64,000 nt of DNA from Methylomonas montana. GTDB lineage: Bacteria; Pseudomonadota; Gammaproteobacteria; Methylococcales; Methylomonadaceae. The notes beneath the pieces are model-generated. The model did no database searches and was not told the DNA's origin. It was given only the letters and a program-made list of their open reading frames with translations. The stretch lies in the NCBI RefSeq assembly GCF_030490285.1, contig NZ_CP129884.1, forward strand, positions 930,001-994,000. The letters are read 5' to 3'. This document shows, piece by piece, positions 18,847-28,160 of this stretch; positions within the stretch are counted from its first letter, which is position 1; the number at the start of each line of letters is the position of its first letter. The position numbers were made by a program, and so were the translations under genes.

Positions 18847-20490
18847 ATGAGCAACATAAATTACCAAAAATCCGGACGTAACGATCCTTGTCCTTGCAAT
18901 AGCGGCAAAAAATACAAGCATTGCTGCGAAACAGCCGGCCGGCCCGTTCAGGCCGGAGCTATCGATTATCAAGTATTGCTGGATCGTGCTCGCAACCATG
19001 CTTACCAACAAGGCAATTTCGCCGTCGCCGAGCAATGCTATCGCGAAGTGCTGGCGATCAAACCTAACAATATTGAAGCCTTGGCGGGAGTTGGCCAAGG
19101 CTTGTGCCGGCGGCATCGGCGCGCCGAGGGCAGTCAATATCTGGCGAAAGCCGCCAAGCAGATGTTGCGTCATCCGGAGAAAATCGAAGCCTGCTTGCTA
19201 TTGGAACTGGCCGAGCAGCTGCAAATGTGGGGCGAGTTGGATTGGGCTTTGCAATTGGCCAGGGCTGCAGTCAAACGGATGCCCGATAATCCAGTGGCGC
19301 ACTATGGCGTTGCGGCGTGCCTGCATCGGCTGAATCACACCGATCAGGCGATTGCGGCGATGACCAAGGTGTTGCGCTTGGCACCGGAAGATGCCGGTTG
19401 CCAGATTTTGATGGCCTTGTTGGAATTGGATAAAAAACAATTCGAAAAGGCTCAGCGACGCTTGGAGCAAGTGATTGCGCAGGAGCGCGATCCTAAACAG
19501 CTGGCGAGGGCCTGTTTGGAATTAGCCAAGGTATACGATAAACAACAACGCTACGCCGATGCCTTTGCGATGTTGAGCAAGGCCGGCGATCTGCATCGCT
19601 CCTTACCGGAACTGAGCCGTGTCGATGCCGAGTACATTTTTAATAACATTGCTTTATTTAAACAGGGTTACGACGACGCATTGCTCAGGCGCTGGTCGGT
19701 AGCCGATTTTGCCGACGATTGGCCGGCGCCCGTGTTTTTAATCGGCTTTCTACGCTCAGGCACCACCTTGACCGAACAGGTGCTGGCAATGCACCCGGAG
19801 GTGTTGACGTCGGACGAAAATCGGTTGATCGAGGAAACGCTTGCCGAGTTGGCGGCGATGACCGGTGTTACCAACAATCCGCCCGAGGCTTTGCGCCGCC
19901 TGAATATCGATCAAGTTCGCCGCTTGCGACGTTTCTACTGGCAACGTGTCAGCGAAGAATTTACCCCGGTGGCTTTGAAAAAGCGCTTTGTGAATAAAGT
20001 GGCATTGAACAGCATTGAAACCGGCCTGATCAGTTGTCTGTTCCCGGAAGCCAAAATTCTGTTCGCCTTGCGCGATCCTCGCGATGTTTGTCTGAGTTGT
20101 GCGATGCAGGCGTTTACCGCCGCGCCGGCCACGGTCAATTTGTTGTCTTGGTCAGGCATCGCCAGGCAATACGCGGCGGTGATGGATTTATGGCTGAGCC
20201 TGCGCCAGCGAATTGCACCCGAGTATCTGGAATTGCGCTACGAGGACGTGGTGAGCGATTTTGAAACCAGTTTTCGCCGGGTGTTTGCGCTGTTGGGCGT
20301 GGCCTGGCATCCGGACGTGAGCCGTTACCATGAACGGGTCGCTGGACGCTATGTCGCGACCCCCAGTTTTGCGGCGGTATCGCAACCTTTATACGGTTCG
20401 GCAGTGGCGCGTTGGTCGGCTTATACCGAACAGTTTGAGCCCATCATGCCCCTGCTGGCGCCCTATATCGAAGCCTTCGGTTATCGATAG
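18847..20490 (+). CDS. SEC-C / TPR / sulfotransferase multidomain protein
   Basis: This 547-residue protein begins with a SEC-C zinc motif (RNDPCPCNSGKKYKHCC, residues about 10-26). About eight TPR-like helix pairs follow (residues 45-260). A PAPS-type sulfotransferase domain completes it: a 5'-phosphosulfate loop FLIGFLRSGTTLTEQ near residue 297 and a 3'-phosphate motif FALRDPRDVCLS near 412. It should transfer sulfate from PAPS to an unknown acceptor, with the TPR part binding the substrate. TPR-sulfotransferases are widespread, but a SEC-C cap is less usual. The ATG at 18847 is taken because the SEC-C motif starts nine residues later. It lies at the edge of the sulfur-assimilation block. 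Confidence 0.8.
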   Translation: MSNINYQKSGRNDPCPCNSGKKYKHCCETAGRPVQAGAIDYQVLLDRARNHAYQQGNFAVAEQCYREVLAIKPNNIEALAGVGQGLCRRHRRAEGSQYLAKAAKQMLRHPEKIEACLLLELAEQLQMWGELDWALQLARAAVKRMPDNPVAHYGVAACLHRLNHTDQAIAAMTKVLRLAPEDAGCQILMALLELDKKQFEKAQRRLEQVIAQERDPKQLARACLELAKVYDKQQRYADAFAMLSKAGDLHRSLPELSRVDAEYIFNNIALFKQGYDDALLRRWSVADFADDWPAPVFLIGFLRSGTTLTEQVLAMHPEVLTSDENRLIEETLAELAAMTGVTNNPPEALRRLNIDQVRRLRRFYWQRVSEEFTPVALKKRFVNKVALNSIETGLISCLFPEAKILFALRDPRDVCLSCAMQAFTAAPATVNLLSWSGIARQYAAVMDLWLSLRQRIAPEYLELRYEDVVSDFETSFRRVFALLGVAWHPDVSRYHERVAGRYVATPSFAAVSQPLYGSAVARWSAYTEQFEPIMPLLAPYIEAFGYR

Positions 20491-20857
20491 TTCCGCAAAG
20501 CACTTACTCATCGAGATTATCTTTCCCGCAAAAGCTGAAACCTGGAAAAGTTAACGTGCAGGGTTCATTGCGCGGTCTTTGATTCCCGCTTTTGGCGGGG
20601 ACGGCGATTTATTCAAACTAAAACCATGCGGACCGTATAGCTTCCGGATTGGTTTTTTCATGTCTGTAAACAAGGCAATAGTGCTGCTCTGGCAACAACT
20701 CTGGCGCCTCGTATATCTTATTATTAGATTTTCATTTCTATTTATATCGTTTTCAATCGTTTTTCGGCTTCCTTATCATGTGTCTAACGGTCACCAGCTA
20801 CAACTTGTGACAGCGCATCATCAACCCAAGGTAACCCACCATACTCTAGGAGGCTAT
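20491..20857 (+). promoter_or_regulatory. upstream region of yezD with a GATATAA-type half-site
   Basis: No gene is supported here. The frame open from 20579 runs into yezD but lacks a ribosome-binding site and shows no protein-like composition. ATTTATATCG at 20740-20749 matches one arm of the inverted motif found before cysT and between the EAL gene and cysB2, and may be a weak operator. Confidence 0.35.
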
Positions 20858-21043
20858 ATGGCGATTGAGCTCAGCAATCATTCTTTAAAACAGGGCGATA
20901 ACAAGGAAATTGCCCTGCAAATTGCGACCATCTTGAAAGACATCCGTTTCGGATCGGTCGAGGTTGTGATTCACGACGGTCGGATCGTGCAGATCGATAA
21001 GCGCGAGCGGTTTCGGATTACCGAATCTAAATCGGCGGCTTAA
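20858..21043 (+). CDS. yezD: YezD-family (DUF2292) small protein
   Basis: The 61-residue protein matches the short DUF2292 fold: an N-terminal helix (EIALQIATILKDIRFGS) followed by strands VEVVIHDGRIVQIDKRERFRI. Members are often encoded beside sulfate or sulfur assimilation genes and are suspected to help in sulfur metabolism, but their biochemical role is not established. The ATG at 20858 is chosen because a strong TAGGAGG lies 7 bp upstream; the longer frame from 20579 has no such signal. It is followed by a porin and sulfate-uptake genes. Confidence 0.8.
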   Translation: MAIELSNHSLKQGDNKEIALQIATILKDIRFGSVEVVIHDGRIVQIDKRERFRITESKSAA

Positions 21044-21196
21044 AGCCAATCAATGCGGGAAATCGCTCAAGGGTTCGATTCGACTAAAAATCATAGATCG
21101 TCGAATCATTCGGAGCCCACAAGGGCGTAATTCAAACCCTGCCGCCAACCAAATGGGTGCGAGGGCTTTTTCGAAGATTGATCAACGGCATTACCC

Positions 21197-21271
21197 AGTC
21201 AATTCAACCGGATCACCGGAGATTTTGCATAAAAAAACGACAACGACAAACTGACCGGATCGCCGGAAGTG
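21197..21271 (+). other. leader with two CCGG hairpins before the porin gene
   Basis: Two small hairpins, CCGG-ATCA-CCGG (about 21208-21220) and CCGG-ATCG-CCGG (about 21256-21267), lie in the untranslated leader. The second has context CTGACCGGATCGCCGGAAG, closely matching CTGACCGGACAACCGGAAG in the leader of the cysK-epsC-encapsulin operon at 38493-38511. It may be a shared RNA motif or processing/stability element. Confidence 0.35.
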
Positions 21272-21290
21272 TTTGCTAACAGGAAAAGAG

Positions 21291-22805
21291 ATGAAAAATT
21301 ATCGACGCAAAACCCTAATAAGCGCGATTAATTTGGCACTGCTCGGCGTACCGGCCGCGCATGCCGCAAGTACTGACGCATTAGAACAACGCATTCGCGA
21401 ACTAGAAAGCCGTCTGGAAAAATTCGAGAAAGCCGCTTCCGTTGCCGAGCAAGCGACAACCACCGCACAGCCTAGCGCCGAGGTGGAAAAACTGAACCGC
21501 AAGATCAATACGCTGGAACGCAAACTTGAGGTAGATAAGGAAGTCGCCACTGCCGCCGCCAGCAGAACGCCTAAAGTGGAAGCCGCTTCGGATGGATTCA
21601 GGATTTCTTCGCCGGATAACAAACATCAGGTGAGGATACGCGGCGCGGTACAGACCGATGCACGATTCTTTACCGGTGGATCGACACCAACCACCGATAA
21701 ATTTGAATTGAAGCAGGCCCGGATCTGGCTGGAAGGCAAGTTTTGGGACAAGCTGTATTTCAAAATCATGCCGGATTTTGCGGCAAATAATATCCTGCCA
21801 GACGCTTACGTGGATTACGCCTATTTGCCGTATGCCAGCTTGAGCGTCGGTAAACAGAAAACGCCTATCAGTTTAGAGCGTTTGCAAGGCGACGCTGATG
21901 GTATGTTCCTAGAGCGGGCGTTTCCAACTTATCTGGCCAGCAACCGCGATGTCGGCGTGATGCTGCACGGTTCGTTCGCCAAACCGGGCTATAAAGCCGA
22001 TTACGCCGGCCCGGTGGATTTTAGAAACTTTATTAGCTACCAGTTGGGTGTGTTCAACGGTTCCGGCGATGACGGTAGTCCGGATAAAAACTCGCCCGAT
22101 ACGGATGATCCGAAGGAATTTGCCGGCCGGTTGTGGGTACATCCGTTCCAGCATGGCGGTAATAGCTGGCTGGAGGGCCTGGGTCTCGGTCTGGCTGGAA
22201 GCTGGGAACGGCCTCAGCGGCAAGCGCTTAAAAACCAAGGGACTCCGATCGGCCGCACGACTTTCCTGAATTATGGCAGTTTAAGAAACGCTGCTCAGAC
22301 AGCGCTCATTGCTGACGGCGCGCATTACCGCATATATCCGCAAGCTTATTGGTATGCCGGGCCGTTTGGCGTGATGGGCGAATATGCCTTGTCGGCACAG
22401 GAAGTCGTGAATTCGGCGGGCGCTCCGGTTCGTAATCAGATCAACAATACCGCTTGGCAGGTGCAGCTCTCCTACGTATTGACCGGCGAGGACAATACCT
22501 TCCAGAGCGTCAAACCGATGCGACCATTCGATCCGTTAGCGGGTAGTTGGGGCGCGTTCCAGGTGGCTGGTCGATTCAGCGAGTTTCATGTCGATGACAA
22601 GGCTTTCCTCTATCTGGATCCGTCAAGATCGGCAAGAAACGCCACCGCCTGGGCAGTGGGTGTGAATTGGTTCATCAACCAGAATGCCCGGATCATGGCC
22701 GATTACGAGCAAACCTATTTCGATGGCGGTGCGGGTACTGCGGCGCTTGTTGCCAACAGGCCGTCGGAAAATGTGTTTGCCACTCGTTTCCAGCTGGCAT
22801 TTTAA
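21291..22805 (+). CDS. OprP/OprO-type outer-membrane porin with coiled-coil N-terminus
   Basis: The 504-residue protein has a signal peptide (ends near HAASTDA) and a coiled coil rich in Glu/Lys/Leu (LEQRIRELESRLEKFEKAA and NRKINTLERKLEVDKE, residues 20-85). A porin barrel follows, starting with FRISSPDNKHQVRIRGAVQT and ending in ATRFQLAF with a terminal Phe. The family (phosphate-selective porins O and P) forms anion-selective trimeric channels. Because the next gene is a sulfate-binding protein, this one may admit sulfate; that is inference. The ATG at 21291 follows AGGAAAAGAG. A leader with paired hairpins precedes it. Confidence 0.8.
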   Translation: MKNYRRKTLISAINLALLGVPAAHAASTDALEQRIRELESRLEKFEKAASVAEQATTTAQPSAEVEKLNRKINTLERKLEVDKEVATAAASRTPKVEAASDGFRISSPDNKHQVRIRGAVQTDARFFTGGSTPTTDKFELKQARIWLEGKFWDKLYFKIMPDFAANNILPDAYVDYAYLPYASLSVGKQKTPISLERLQGDADGMFLERAFPTYLASNRDVGVMLHGSFAKPGYKADYAGPVDFRNFISYQLGVFNGSGDDGSPDKNSPDTDDPKEFAGRLWVHPFQHGGNSWLEGLGLGLAGSWERPQRQALKNQGTPIGRTTFLNYGSLRNAAQTALIADGAHYRIYPQAYWYAGPFGVMGEYALSAQEVVNSAGAPVRNQINNTAWQVQLSYVLTGEDNTFQSVKPMRPFDPLAGSWGAFQVAGRFSEFHVDDKAFLYLDPSRSARNATAWAVGVNWFINQNARIMADYEQTYFDGGAGTAALVANRPSENVFATRFQLAF

Positions 22806-22816
22806 CGAGTTAGTCA

Positions 22817-22905
22817 TTCCGGCTGGGAAGCCGGTATCCGGTTCGCCAGGGATGGCGGCGCTTGGTTTCGGCGTTGGCTGGGTAGCCGCATGGATGCGGG
22901 CATGA
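22817..22905. repeat. dispersed-repeat-like intergenic segment
   Basis: GTCATTCCGGCTGGGAAGCC with GGTATCCGG at one end and GGGCATGAC at the other resemble the ends of common proteobacterial intergenic repeats. No second copy is in the window, so this rests on appearance only. Confidence 0.3.
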
Positions 22906-22921
22906 CAACCTAATTTTCGAA

Positions 22922-22935
22922 CGATATAAATTTAG
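22922..22935 (+). promoter_or_regulatory. GATATAA-type half-site before sbp
   Basis: CGATATAAATTTA lies 18 bp before the sbp start and matches the left arm of the perfect inverted repeat upstream of cysT. Candidate CysB-type operator half-site or core promoter overlap. Confidence 0.35.
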
Positions 22936-22952
22936 CTTACAGAGAGATATTT

Positions 22953-23951
22953 ATGAAGAACAAGTTAGCAAGCGTAGTGGCTGCCGTATTGTTGGTAGCG
23001 GCAGTGGGCAAGGTGCAGGCGGCGGATGTTACTCTGCTTAATGTGTCCTACGATCCGACCCGCGAATTTTATAAAGAGTACAACCAAGCTTTTGCCAAGT
23101 ACTGGAAGGGTAAAAACGGCGATAACGTCACCGTCAACCAGTCGCACGGCGGCGGTGGCAAACAGGCGCGGGCGGTGCTGGATGGTCTGGAGGCCGATGT
23201 GGTGACTCTGGCGATTTCCGCAGATATCGATCAGCTCAGCAGACGCAACCTGATCCCGGAAAAATGGCAAAGCCAGCTGCCTAACAACAGTTCGCCTTAT
23301 ACCTCAACCATCGTGTTCGTGGTGCGTAAAGGCAATCCACAAAAAATCAAGGATTGGAACGATTTAATCAAATCCGGCATCAGCGTGGTGACTCCAAATC
23401 CGAAAACCTCCGGCGGCGCGCGTTGGAACTATATGGCGGCTTGGGCATATGCCTTGAAACATAACGGCAATAGCGAAGAGGCGGCTAAAGAATTTGTCAG
23501 CAAACTGTTCAAAAATGCGTCAGTGCTGGACACCGGCGCTCGTGGTTCAACCACGACATTTGCCGAGCGGGAAATCGGCGATGTGTTGATCACCTGGGAA
23601 AACGAAGCTTATCTGGTGTTAAAAGAGTTCGGCGCGGACAAGTTTGAAGTGGTCACACCGTCGTTCAGTATCCTGGCGGAACCACCTGTTACCGTCGTGG
23701 AAGACGTGGCGCGTAAACACGGCACCACCGAAGTGGCCACCGAGTATCTGAAATATCTGTACGGCAAGGAAGGCCAGGAAATTATCGCCAAAAATTATTA
23801 CCGTCCTTCCGATAAAGAGGTGGCGGCCAAGTACTCCAAACAATTCCCGGCGCTGGAGTTGGTTAACATCGCCGATTTAGGTGGCTGGCCTGCGGTGCAA
23901 GCCAAGCACTTCGCCGATGACGGTGTGTTTGACAAGATTTACGGACGTTAA
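22953..23951 (+). CDS. sbp: sulfate ABC transporter periplasmic binding protein
   Basis: The 332-residue protein has a signal peptide ([19 protein letters not shown], cleavage after VQAAD) and the Sbp/CysP fold. Family hallmarks are [20 protein letters not shown] at the mature start, [40 protein letters not shown] and [13 protein letters not shown]. It binds sulfate (or thiosulfate) in the periplasm and delivers it to CysTWA. The permease and ATPase genes are about 2.4 kb downstream, separated by an EAL-domain gene and cysK, so the cluster is interrupted but co-oriented. The RBS AGAGAGAT precedes the ATG. Confidence 0.92.
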   Translation: MKNKLASVVAAVLLVAAVGKVQAADVTLLNVSYDPTREFYKEYNQAFAKYWKGKNGDNVTVNQSHGGGGKQARAVLDGLEADVVTLAISADIDQLSRRNLIPEKWQSQLPNNSSPYTSTIVFVVRKGNPQKIKDWNDLIKSGISVVTPNPKTSGGARWNYMAAWAYALKHNGNSEEAAKEFVSKLFKNASVLDTGARGSTTTFAEREIGDVLITWENEAYLVLKEFGADKFEVVTPSFSILAEPPVTVVEDVARKHGTTEVATEYLKYLYGKEGQEIIAKNYYRPSDKEVAAKYSKQFPALELVNIADLGGWPAVQAKHFADDGVFDKIYGR

Positions 23952-23981
23952 CAGGCAAGTCCGATAGAGGAGGATGTAGCA

Positions 23982-24884
23982 ATGGTGGAAGACACGATCG
24001 AATTGATTCGGGACGATCTGGAAAGGGCTTTGTATCTGGATCTGGACGAGTTCAAACTGGAACTCGAGCAACAGGAAGTGCTGAGCCGGTTTATCGGTCT
24101 GAGGTTGCGTAGCGAGTTTCAGCCGATTTTCGATACTGCTACCTCGGAAGGGCTGTTGGGTTACGAAGCTTTGCTGCGTACTTCGACTGGCCTGGAAGCG
24201 GTGACGCCGGATTTCGCCTTTAGCTGGGCGGATAATCAGGGCAAACTGGTCAAACTGGATCGGGTTGCCAGAACCTTGCACATGCTCAACTATCTGAATC
24301 TGCCAGTGGACAAGGGCTTGCTGTTTTTAAACGTGCACCCCAAGTTGCTGGTCAGTGTCAACACGCATGGCAAGGTGTTCGAACACATTCTGCACTTGCA
24401 TTCGGTGCCGACTACACAGGTGGTGTTGGAGATCATGGAAAACGCCGTCGAAGCCGATCAACAGCTGATTGAAGCGGTGGAAAATTATCGTGAACGCGGC
24501 TTTCAGGTGGCGATCGATAATTTCGGTAGCCGCCATTCCAATCTGGATAGGTTATGGCGCTTGTCGCCTAGCTTCGTCAAACTGGATCTCAGCATCATCC
24601 AGCAGGCGCAAACCGATGCCAAGATCCGCCGGGTGTTGCCGAAACTGATCGAAATCATCCATGCCTTGGGTGCGCAAGCGGTCATCGAAGGCATCGAAAA
24701 CGAAATGCAGCTGGATATTGCGCTGGATGCCGGCGGCAAATTGCTGCAAGGCTATTTTCTGGGCCGGCCGGCACCGGCCGGACACTGGAACAAGCCCAGA
24801 CAATTGCATCCGGATAACCCGCTGATGCCCGGCGCGCCGCATCATTTCGGTAGTTTCAGTGTCGCGGCCCAGCACGGCATGTAA
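23982..24884 (+). CDS. EAL-domain protein in the sulfate uptake cluster
   Basis: The 300-residue protein has a 45-residue helical N-terminus and then an EAL domain. Visible signature residues are YEALLR for the EAL motif, LFLNVHP, VVLEIMEN, VKLDLS, VIEGIEN and QGYFLGRP. The DDFG metal loop reads AIDNFGSRHSNL, so the second Asp is Asn, which could reduce c-di-GMP hydrolysis. No GGDEF or sensor domain is present. It follows sbp by 30 bp with GAGGAGG before the start, so it is probably in the same transcript. A diverged, clearly catalytically dead relative lies beside the encapsulin operon (43274-44161) and shares HMLNYL and neighbouring sequence. Confidence 0.85.
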   Translation: MVEDTIELIRDDLERALYLDLDEFKLELEQQEVLSRFIGLRLRSEFQPIFDTATSEGLLGYEALLRTSTGLEAVTPDFAFSWADNQGKLVKLDRVARTLHMLNYLNLPVDKGLLFLNVHPKLLVSVNTHGKVFEHILHLHSVPTTQVVLEIMENAVEADQQLIEAVENYRERGFQVAIDNFGSRHSNLDRLWRLSPSFVKLDLSIIQQAQTDAKIRRVLPKLIEIIHALGAQAVIEGIENEMQLDIALDAGGKLLQGYFLGRPAPAGHWNKPRQLHPDNPLMPGAPHHFGSFSVAAQHGM

Positions 24885-24987
24885 GCTTTTTTAAACAAAC
24901 CGCGACTTGGTCGCGTGTCGGGGCGAATAAATTCGTCCCGATCCTATTGAATCCAAGTGATGTTCTCTCCTATGGCAATCCTGCTAG

Positions 24988-25012
24988 CCCCGCCGATCAG
25001 GCGGGTTTTTTT
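24988..25012 (+). terminator. Rho-independent terminator after the EAL gene
   Basis: Stem CCCGCC-GATCA-GGCGGG followed by seven T. It separates sbp-EAL from the downstream cysK. Confidence 0.85.
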
Positions 25013-25157
25013 GATGGGATGCCGATGAGTGGACTAAATTAGTTCTATCCAACCATTCCAAATTGCCGCAGTATTGGCCGTAACGAATGATGTGGCGCGC
25101 GCCATATGTCATATTGGCCGATTAAGGCCCATGCCCCGCATTGAATAGGAGAGCTGC

Positions 25158-26108
25158 ATGCCATCCTGGTACCAGGATAATTCCGAGTCGATAGGCCGTA
25201 CGCCCTTGGTGCGACTCAACCATATCAGCCGGGGGTTGGATGCGACTTTGTTGGTCAAAATCGAGGGGCGTAATCCATCCTATTCGGTGAAATGCCGGGT
25301 TGGCGCGGCGATGGTCTGGGCCGCCGAACGCCAGGGTTTGTTGACATCGGGCAAGACCTTGCTGGAGGCCACCAGCGGCAATTCCGGCATCGCCTTAGCT
25401 GCAGTGGCCGCCGCGCGTGGCTTACCGATCACGTTGACGATGCCGGATAATATGAGTCAAGAGCGTCGTACTTTGTTGCAAGCCTATGGCGCCAAATTGC
25501 TGCTGACCGATGGTGCATTGGGCATGCGGGCGGCGGTGGAAAAAGCCGAAGCCATCGCCGCGGCCGATCCGGAGCATTATCTGCTGCTGGAGCAATTTAA
25601 AAATCCTGCCAATCCGGCAATACATGAACAGACCACCGGCCCGGAAATCTGGCGGGATAGCGGCGGCGATGTCGATATCTTCGTGGCCGGCGTCGGCACC
25701 GGCGGCACCATTACCGGCGTCTCGCGCTACCTGAAAAGCCAGAGCGGCAAGCCGATTATCAGCGTCGCTGTCGAACCGGCCGGCAGTCCGGTCTTGAGTC
25801 AGACCCGCGCCGGTCTGCCCTTGCAGGCGGCCCCACATCGGATTCAAGGCATAGGTGCCGGCTTTGTGCCTGGGAATCTGGATTTATCGATAATCGATCT
25901 GATCGAACCAGTGGAAGATGATGAAGCGATCGATTATGCCCGGCGTCTAGCCAAGGAAGAGGGCATTTTGGCCGGCATCTCCAGTGGAGCGGCCGTCGCG
26001 GCGGCGGTGCGTCTGGCCAAGCGCTCGGAACATGCCGGCAAGACCATCGTCACGGTACTGGCCGATTCCGGCGAACGCTATTTGAGTTCGGCGTTGTTTG
26101 CTGTTTAG
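25158..26108 (+). CDS. cysK: cysteine synthase A (O-acetylserine sulfhydrylase), copy 1
   Basis: This 316-residue PLP enzyme joins O-acetylserine and sulfide to give cysteine. It shows the PLP-lysine motif [14 protein letters not shown], the substrate loop [10 protein letters not shown] (usually [10 protein letters not shown]) and the phosphate-binding loop [15 protein letters not shown]. It also shows the CysK-type [10 protein letters not shown] and [10 protein letters not shown]. Length is typical of CysK. The loop changes P to A and T to S distinguish it from copy 2 at 38583 and could tune substrate use. It lies between the sbp-EAL unit and cysTWA. GGAGAG precedes the ATG. Confidence 0.93.
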   Translation: MPSWYQDNSESIGRTPLVRLNHISRGLDATLLVKIEGRNPSYSVKCRVGAAMVWAAERQGLLTSGKTLLEATSGNSGIALAAVAAARGLPITLTMPDNMSQERRTLLQAYGAKLLLTDGALGMRAAVEKAEAIAAADPEHYLLLEQFKNPANPAIHEQTTGPEIWRDSGGDVDIFVAGVGTGGTITGVSRYLKSQSGKPIISVAVEPAGSPVLSQTRAGLPLQAAPHRIQGIGAGFVPGNLDLSIIDLIEPVEDDEAIDYARRLAKEEGILAGISSGAAVAAAVRLAKRSEHAGKTIVTVLADSGERYLSSALFAV

Positions 26109-26235
26109 TTAAAAAAAGTGGCTGTTTCGAGCTCTCGTCGCCTATTTCCACGTCTTGATAGGGATATTGTTTTTTGCTGGTTTATCGGCGATTTCGCCAA
26201 TAGGGATTTTTGACTCGCCTAATATCTTAATTAAA

Positions 26236-26257
26236 GATATAAATTTCAATTTATATC
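26236..26257. promoter_or_regulatory. perfect inverted repeat upstream of cysT (candidate CysB operator)
   Basis: Arms GATATAAATT and AATTTATATC separated by 2 bp, 78 bp before the cysT start. A related inverted repeat, CGATATAA and TTATATCG with 8 bp between, lies between the EAL gene and the second cysB at 44389-44412. Position and symmetry suit a LysR-type operator. Confidence 0.5.
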
Positions 26258-26335
26258 ATTTCACATGCTATCCAGCATTCTTTACTATCTCTTCCAGATA
26301 TAACGCCCTAAACCGTATCTGCGTAGAGACACTAA

Positions 26336-27163
26336 ATGACACAAAGCAACATCATGCCGGGATTTCGACCGGCGCTGGCATACACCTTGATTTATCTGGG
26401 TCTGGTGGTGCTGATTCCGCTGAGTACGCTGGTTTTCAAGAGTCTGGAGCTGGGCTGGCATGAGTATCTGGAGATCATCACCCACAAACGGGTGTTGGCA
26501 TCGTTTCGGGTCAGTTTCGGCACCTCGTTGGTTGCAGCCGTGGTGGCTGGCGTGTTCGGCTTCGTGATTGCCTGGGTTTTGGTGCGTTATCCGTTTCCCG
26601 GTAAACGTTTTCTGGATGCCTTGATCGATCTGCCGTTCGCCTTACCCACGGCGGTGGCTGGCGTGGTATTGGCGACTATCTTTCAACCTAGCGGCATGCT
26701 CGGTAAATGGTTGATCGAGACGTTTGATGTTCATGTGGCCTATACCCCGCTGGGTATTGTGATGGCCTTGATTTTCATCGGCATCCCGTTTGTGGTGCGC
26801 ACCGTCGAACCGGTGTTGCAGGAGTTCGACACCACCATGGAAGAAGCGGCTTCCAGCCTCGGGGCCTCGCGCTTGCAAGTGTTTACCCAGGTGATCTTTC
26901 CCAATATTTTTCCGGCCTTGCTGACCGGGGTTTCGCTGGCCTTTGCCCGAGGCGTCGGCGAGTACGGTTCGGTGATTTTTATCGCCGGTAATCTGCCTTA
27001 TGTGTCGGAAATCGTGCCGCTGCTGATCATCACCAAGCTGGAACAGTACCAGTATGCCGGCGCGACCGCCATTGCCTTGACCATGCTGCTGGTGTCTTTT
27101 TTGATGTTGTTGATCGTTAACTTATTGCAACTCTGGGCGCGGCGCCGCTCGGGACAAGTTTAG
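26336..27163 (+). CDS. cysT: sulfate/thiosulfate ABC transporter permease CysT
   Basis: The 275-residue permease has six TM helices and a BPD_transp_1 coupling loop EEAASSLGASRLQVFTQVIF near residues 165-185. Family hallmarks DLPFALPTAVAGV and GVGEYGSVIFIAGN are present. It forms the heterodimeric channel with CysW for sulfate import. The ATG at 26336 begins a unit cysT-cysW-cysA with small gaps. A perfect inverted repeat upstream is a candidate operator. Confidence 0.94.
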   Translation: MTQSNIMPGFRPALAYTLIYLGLVVLIPLSTLVFKSLELGWHEYLEIITHKRVLASFRVSFGTSLVAAVVAGVFGFVIAWVLVRYPFPGKRFLDALIDLPFALPTAVAGVVLATIFQPSGMLGKWLIETFDVHVAYTPLGIVMALIFIGIPFVVRTVEPVLQEFDTTMEEAASSLGASRLQVFTQVIFPNIFPALLTGVSLAFARGVGEYGSVIFIAGNLPYVSEIVPLLIITKLEQYQYAGATAIALTMLLVSFLMLLIVNLLQLWARRRSGQV

Positions 27164-27171
27164 GAGAAATT

Positions 27172-28035
27172 ATGCACGCCAACGTTCATGTGATCGGCGA
27201 CGCGACAGGCCAAGCTAACTACAAAGCGCTACACGACCCTTTTTGGGTGCGCTGGGGGCTGGTTGGCGTAGCGGTGGGCTTCATCGTGCTGTTTCTGTGC
27301 TTGCCGCTGGCGCTGGTGTTGTTTCAAGCTTTTTCCAAGGGGTGGCTGGCTTATTGGCAGGCGCTAGCGCAGCCGGATGCGATCGCCGCGATGAATCTGA
27401 CTCTGTTGGTGGCACTGATTACCGTGCCATTGAATACCGTGTTCGGCGTAGCGGCGGCCTGGGCGATTACCCGCTTCGAATTTTGGGGTAAAAGCCTGCT
27501 GACGACCTTGATCGACCTGCCGTTTTCGGTGTCGCCGGTCATCTCCGGCCTGATTTTCGTGTTGCTGTTTGGTGCCCAAGGCTGGTTCGGCGAATGGTTT
27601 TCCGCGCATCAGATCAAGGTGATTTTCGCGGTGCCGGGCATCGTGCTGGCGACGATATTTATTACTTTTCCGTTTGTGGCGCGGGAGTTGATTCCGTTGA
27701 TGCAGGAAATGGGCAGCGAGGAAGAGGAGGCTGCCTTGTCGCTGGGTGCCAGCGGCTGGAAGACCTTTTTTCTGGTGACCTTACCGAACATCAAATGGGC
27801 TTTGCTGTACGGTGTGTTGCTGTGCAACGCCAGAGCGATGGGCGAATTTGGCGCGGTATCGGTGGTATCCGGCCATATCCGTGGCGTGACCAACACGCTG
27901 CCCTTGCATGTGGAAGTCAGTTACAACGATTACGACGTGATCGGCGCGTTTGCCAGCGCCTCGATTCTGGCCGGCCTGGCGATCGTCACGCTGGTTTTGA
28001 AAAGCTTTTTGGAATGGAAGCAGGCTAGGACTTAG
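27172..28035 (+). CDS. cysW: sulfate/thiosulfate ABC transporter permease CysW
   Basis: This 287-residue permease pairs with CysT. It has DLPFSVSPVISGL, the coupling loop EEEAALSLGASGWKTFFLVT and ARAMGEFGAVSVVSGHIRG, all diagnostic of CysW. Six TM helices are evident. It starts 8 bp after cysT with AGGAGAAATT as ribosome-binding site. A repeat-like segment separates it from cysA. Confidence 0.94.
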   Translation: MHANVHVIGDATGQANYKALHDPFWVRWGLVGVAVGFIVLFLCLPLALVLFQAFSKGWLAYWQALAQPDAIAAMNLTLLVALITVPLNTVFGVAAAWAITRFEFWGKSLLTTLIDLPFSVSPVISGLIFVLLFGAQGWFGEWFSAHQIKVIFAVPGIVLATIFITFPFVARELIPLMQEMGSEEEEAALSLGASGWKTFFLVTLPNIKWALLYGVLLCNARAMGEFGAVSVVSGHIRGVTNTLPLHVEVSYNDYDVIGAFASASILAGLAIVTLVLKSFLEWKQART

Positions 28036-28053
28036 GGATTTATTGCCCCCGTT

Positions 28054-28115
28054 TAAAAGGAGGGAGATTTGTTTGAAAAATCTCCCCCGGCCCCTCTTTT
28101 TCAAAAGAGGGAAAT
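28054..28115. repeat. palindromic intergenic repeat between cysW and cysA
   Basis: GGGAGATTTGTTTGAAAAATC and CTCTTTTTCAAAAGAGGG form nested inverted repeats of a type common as dispersed elements. It could form a transcript hairpin that lowers or stabilises downstream cysA mRNA. Confidence 0.45.
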
Positions 28116-28160
28116 CCTGTTGCCGCGTAAACCGAATAACATGCATTACGAGAGACCAAT

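Noticed and set aside
20579..20857. Longer frame fused to yezD
   Set aside because: The hydrophobic segment lacks a ribosome-binding site and family support, and the strong TAGGAGG lies right before the short yezD start.
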